Assembly: GCF_002847825.1 (NCBI RefSeq)
Contig: NZ_PKIZ01000015.1
Location: 1-12,891, forward strand
Direction of reading: 5' to 3'
Source of the DNA: Kytococcus schroeteri
GTDB taxonomy: Bacteria; Actinomycetota; Actinomycetes; Actinomycetales; Dermatophilaceae
Length of the DNA stretch: 12,891 bases
In this document: positions 12,833 through 12,891 of the stretch, one piece after another
Layout: every line of letters begins with the position of its first letter
Position numbering within the stretch: the first letter of the stretch is position 1
Notes under the pieces: model-generated
What the model saw: only the letters and a program-made list of their open reading frames with translations
Told to the model about the DNA's origin: nothing
Database searches by the model: none
Made by a program: the position numbers and the translations under genes

Positions 12833-12891
12833 GTGAGCGAGCACACCGCATCGACCCCCGCCGTGGCCAGTGAGGGCGCGCGACTGGCGGG
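12833..12891 (+). CDS. clpP: Start of a gene, probably ATP-dependent Clp protease proteolytic subunit
   Basis: GTG at 12833 with aaggag at 12819-12824 (8-nt spacing) opens a frame to the window edge: 19 complete codons, VSEHTASTPAVASEGARLA. The residues alone do not identify it. The clpP call rests on gene order (clpP follows tig in most actinobacteria) and on the ClgR-type box upstream. If correct, it is one subunit of the ClpP serine protease barrel, with the short N-terminal propeptide seen in actinobacterial ClpP. The catalytic Ser-His-Asp residues lie outside the window. Confidence 0.65.
   Translation, partial: MSEHTASTPAVASEGARLA

Overview
The window is ordinary, gene-dense chromosome from a very GC-rich actinobacterium. 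The evidence is the strong G/C third-position bias, the frequent GTG (and one probable TTG) start codons, a Rv2466c-type thioredoxin-fold protein (a mycothiol-linked family), a group II truncated hemoglobin and a ClgR-type box in front of the last gene. From memory, the order ettA / hotdog thioesterase / conserved hypothetical / glbO / pepN / Rv2466c-like / rpiB / tig / clpP parallels the Mycobacterium tuberculosis Rv2477c-Rv2461c neighbourhood. That makes this a conserved core region with local rearrangements. A member of the Micrococcales (Kytococcus, Intrasporangiaceae or similar) is my guess; the species cannot be proved from this window.

Layout. 1-89: the 3' end of an insertion sequence (IS481-like transposase C-terminus), abutting a probable leaderless promoter. 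101-1783: the ribosome-associated ABC-F ATPase EttA. 1784-2833: an RluA-type pseudouridine synthase starting directly at the ettA stop. 2837-3814 (minus): a TesB-type acyl-CoA thioesterase. The convergent stops are 3 bp apart and pair with each other in one hairpin. 3868-5102 (plus): a hotdog thioesterase overlapping (ATGA) a conserved hypothetical protein. A perfect 12-bp inverted repeat lies in the gap between the two divergent thioesterases. 9067-5138 (minus): a translationally coupled operon, pepN -> MscS-type channel -> truncated hemoglobin, with 3-bp and 14-bp overlaps. 9206-10381 (plus): a Rv2466c/DsbA-like protein and ribose-5-phosphate isomerase B. 10404-10441: a strong two-way terminator. 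10668-10468 (minus): a 66-residue protein of the MT0933/Rv0909 antitoxin-like family. 10885-10812 (minus): tRNA-Gly(TCC). 11008-11081 (plus): tRNA-Pro(TGG). 11188-12645 (plus): trigger factor with an acidic tandem repeat followed by a lysine/alanine/proline tail. 12833 to the edge: the first 19 codons of what is probably clpP, behind a ClgR box.

The genes are mostly housekeeping: translation quality (EttA, pseudouridine synthase, tRNAs), protein folding and turnover (trigger factor, aminopeptidase N, Clp protease), acyl-CoA hydrolysis, redox and oxygen handling, and osmotic release. No stretch over 300 bases lacks a gene. I see no phage, CRISPR, defence island, biosynthetic cluster or other clearly new system. 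The more interesting signals are small: promoter junctions, hairpins tied to start or stop codons, an orphan antitoxin-like gene with an operator-like repeat, and the ClgR box.
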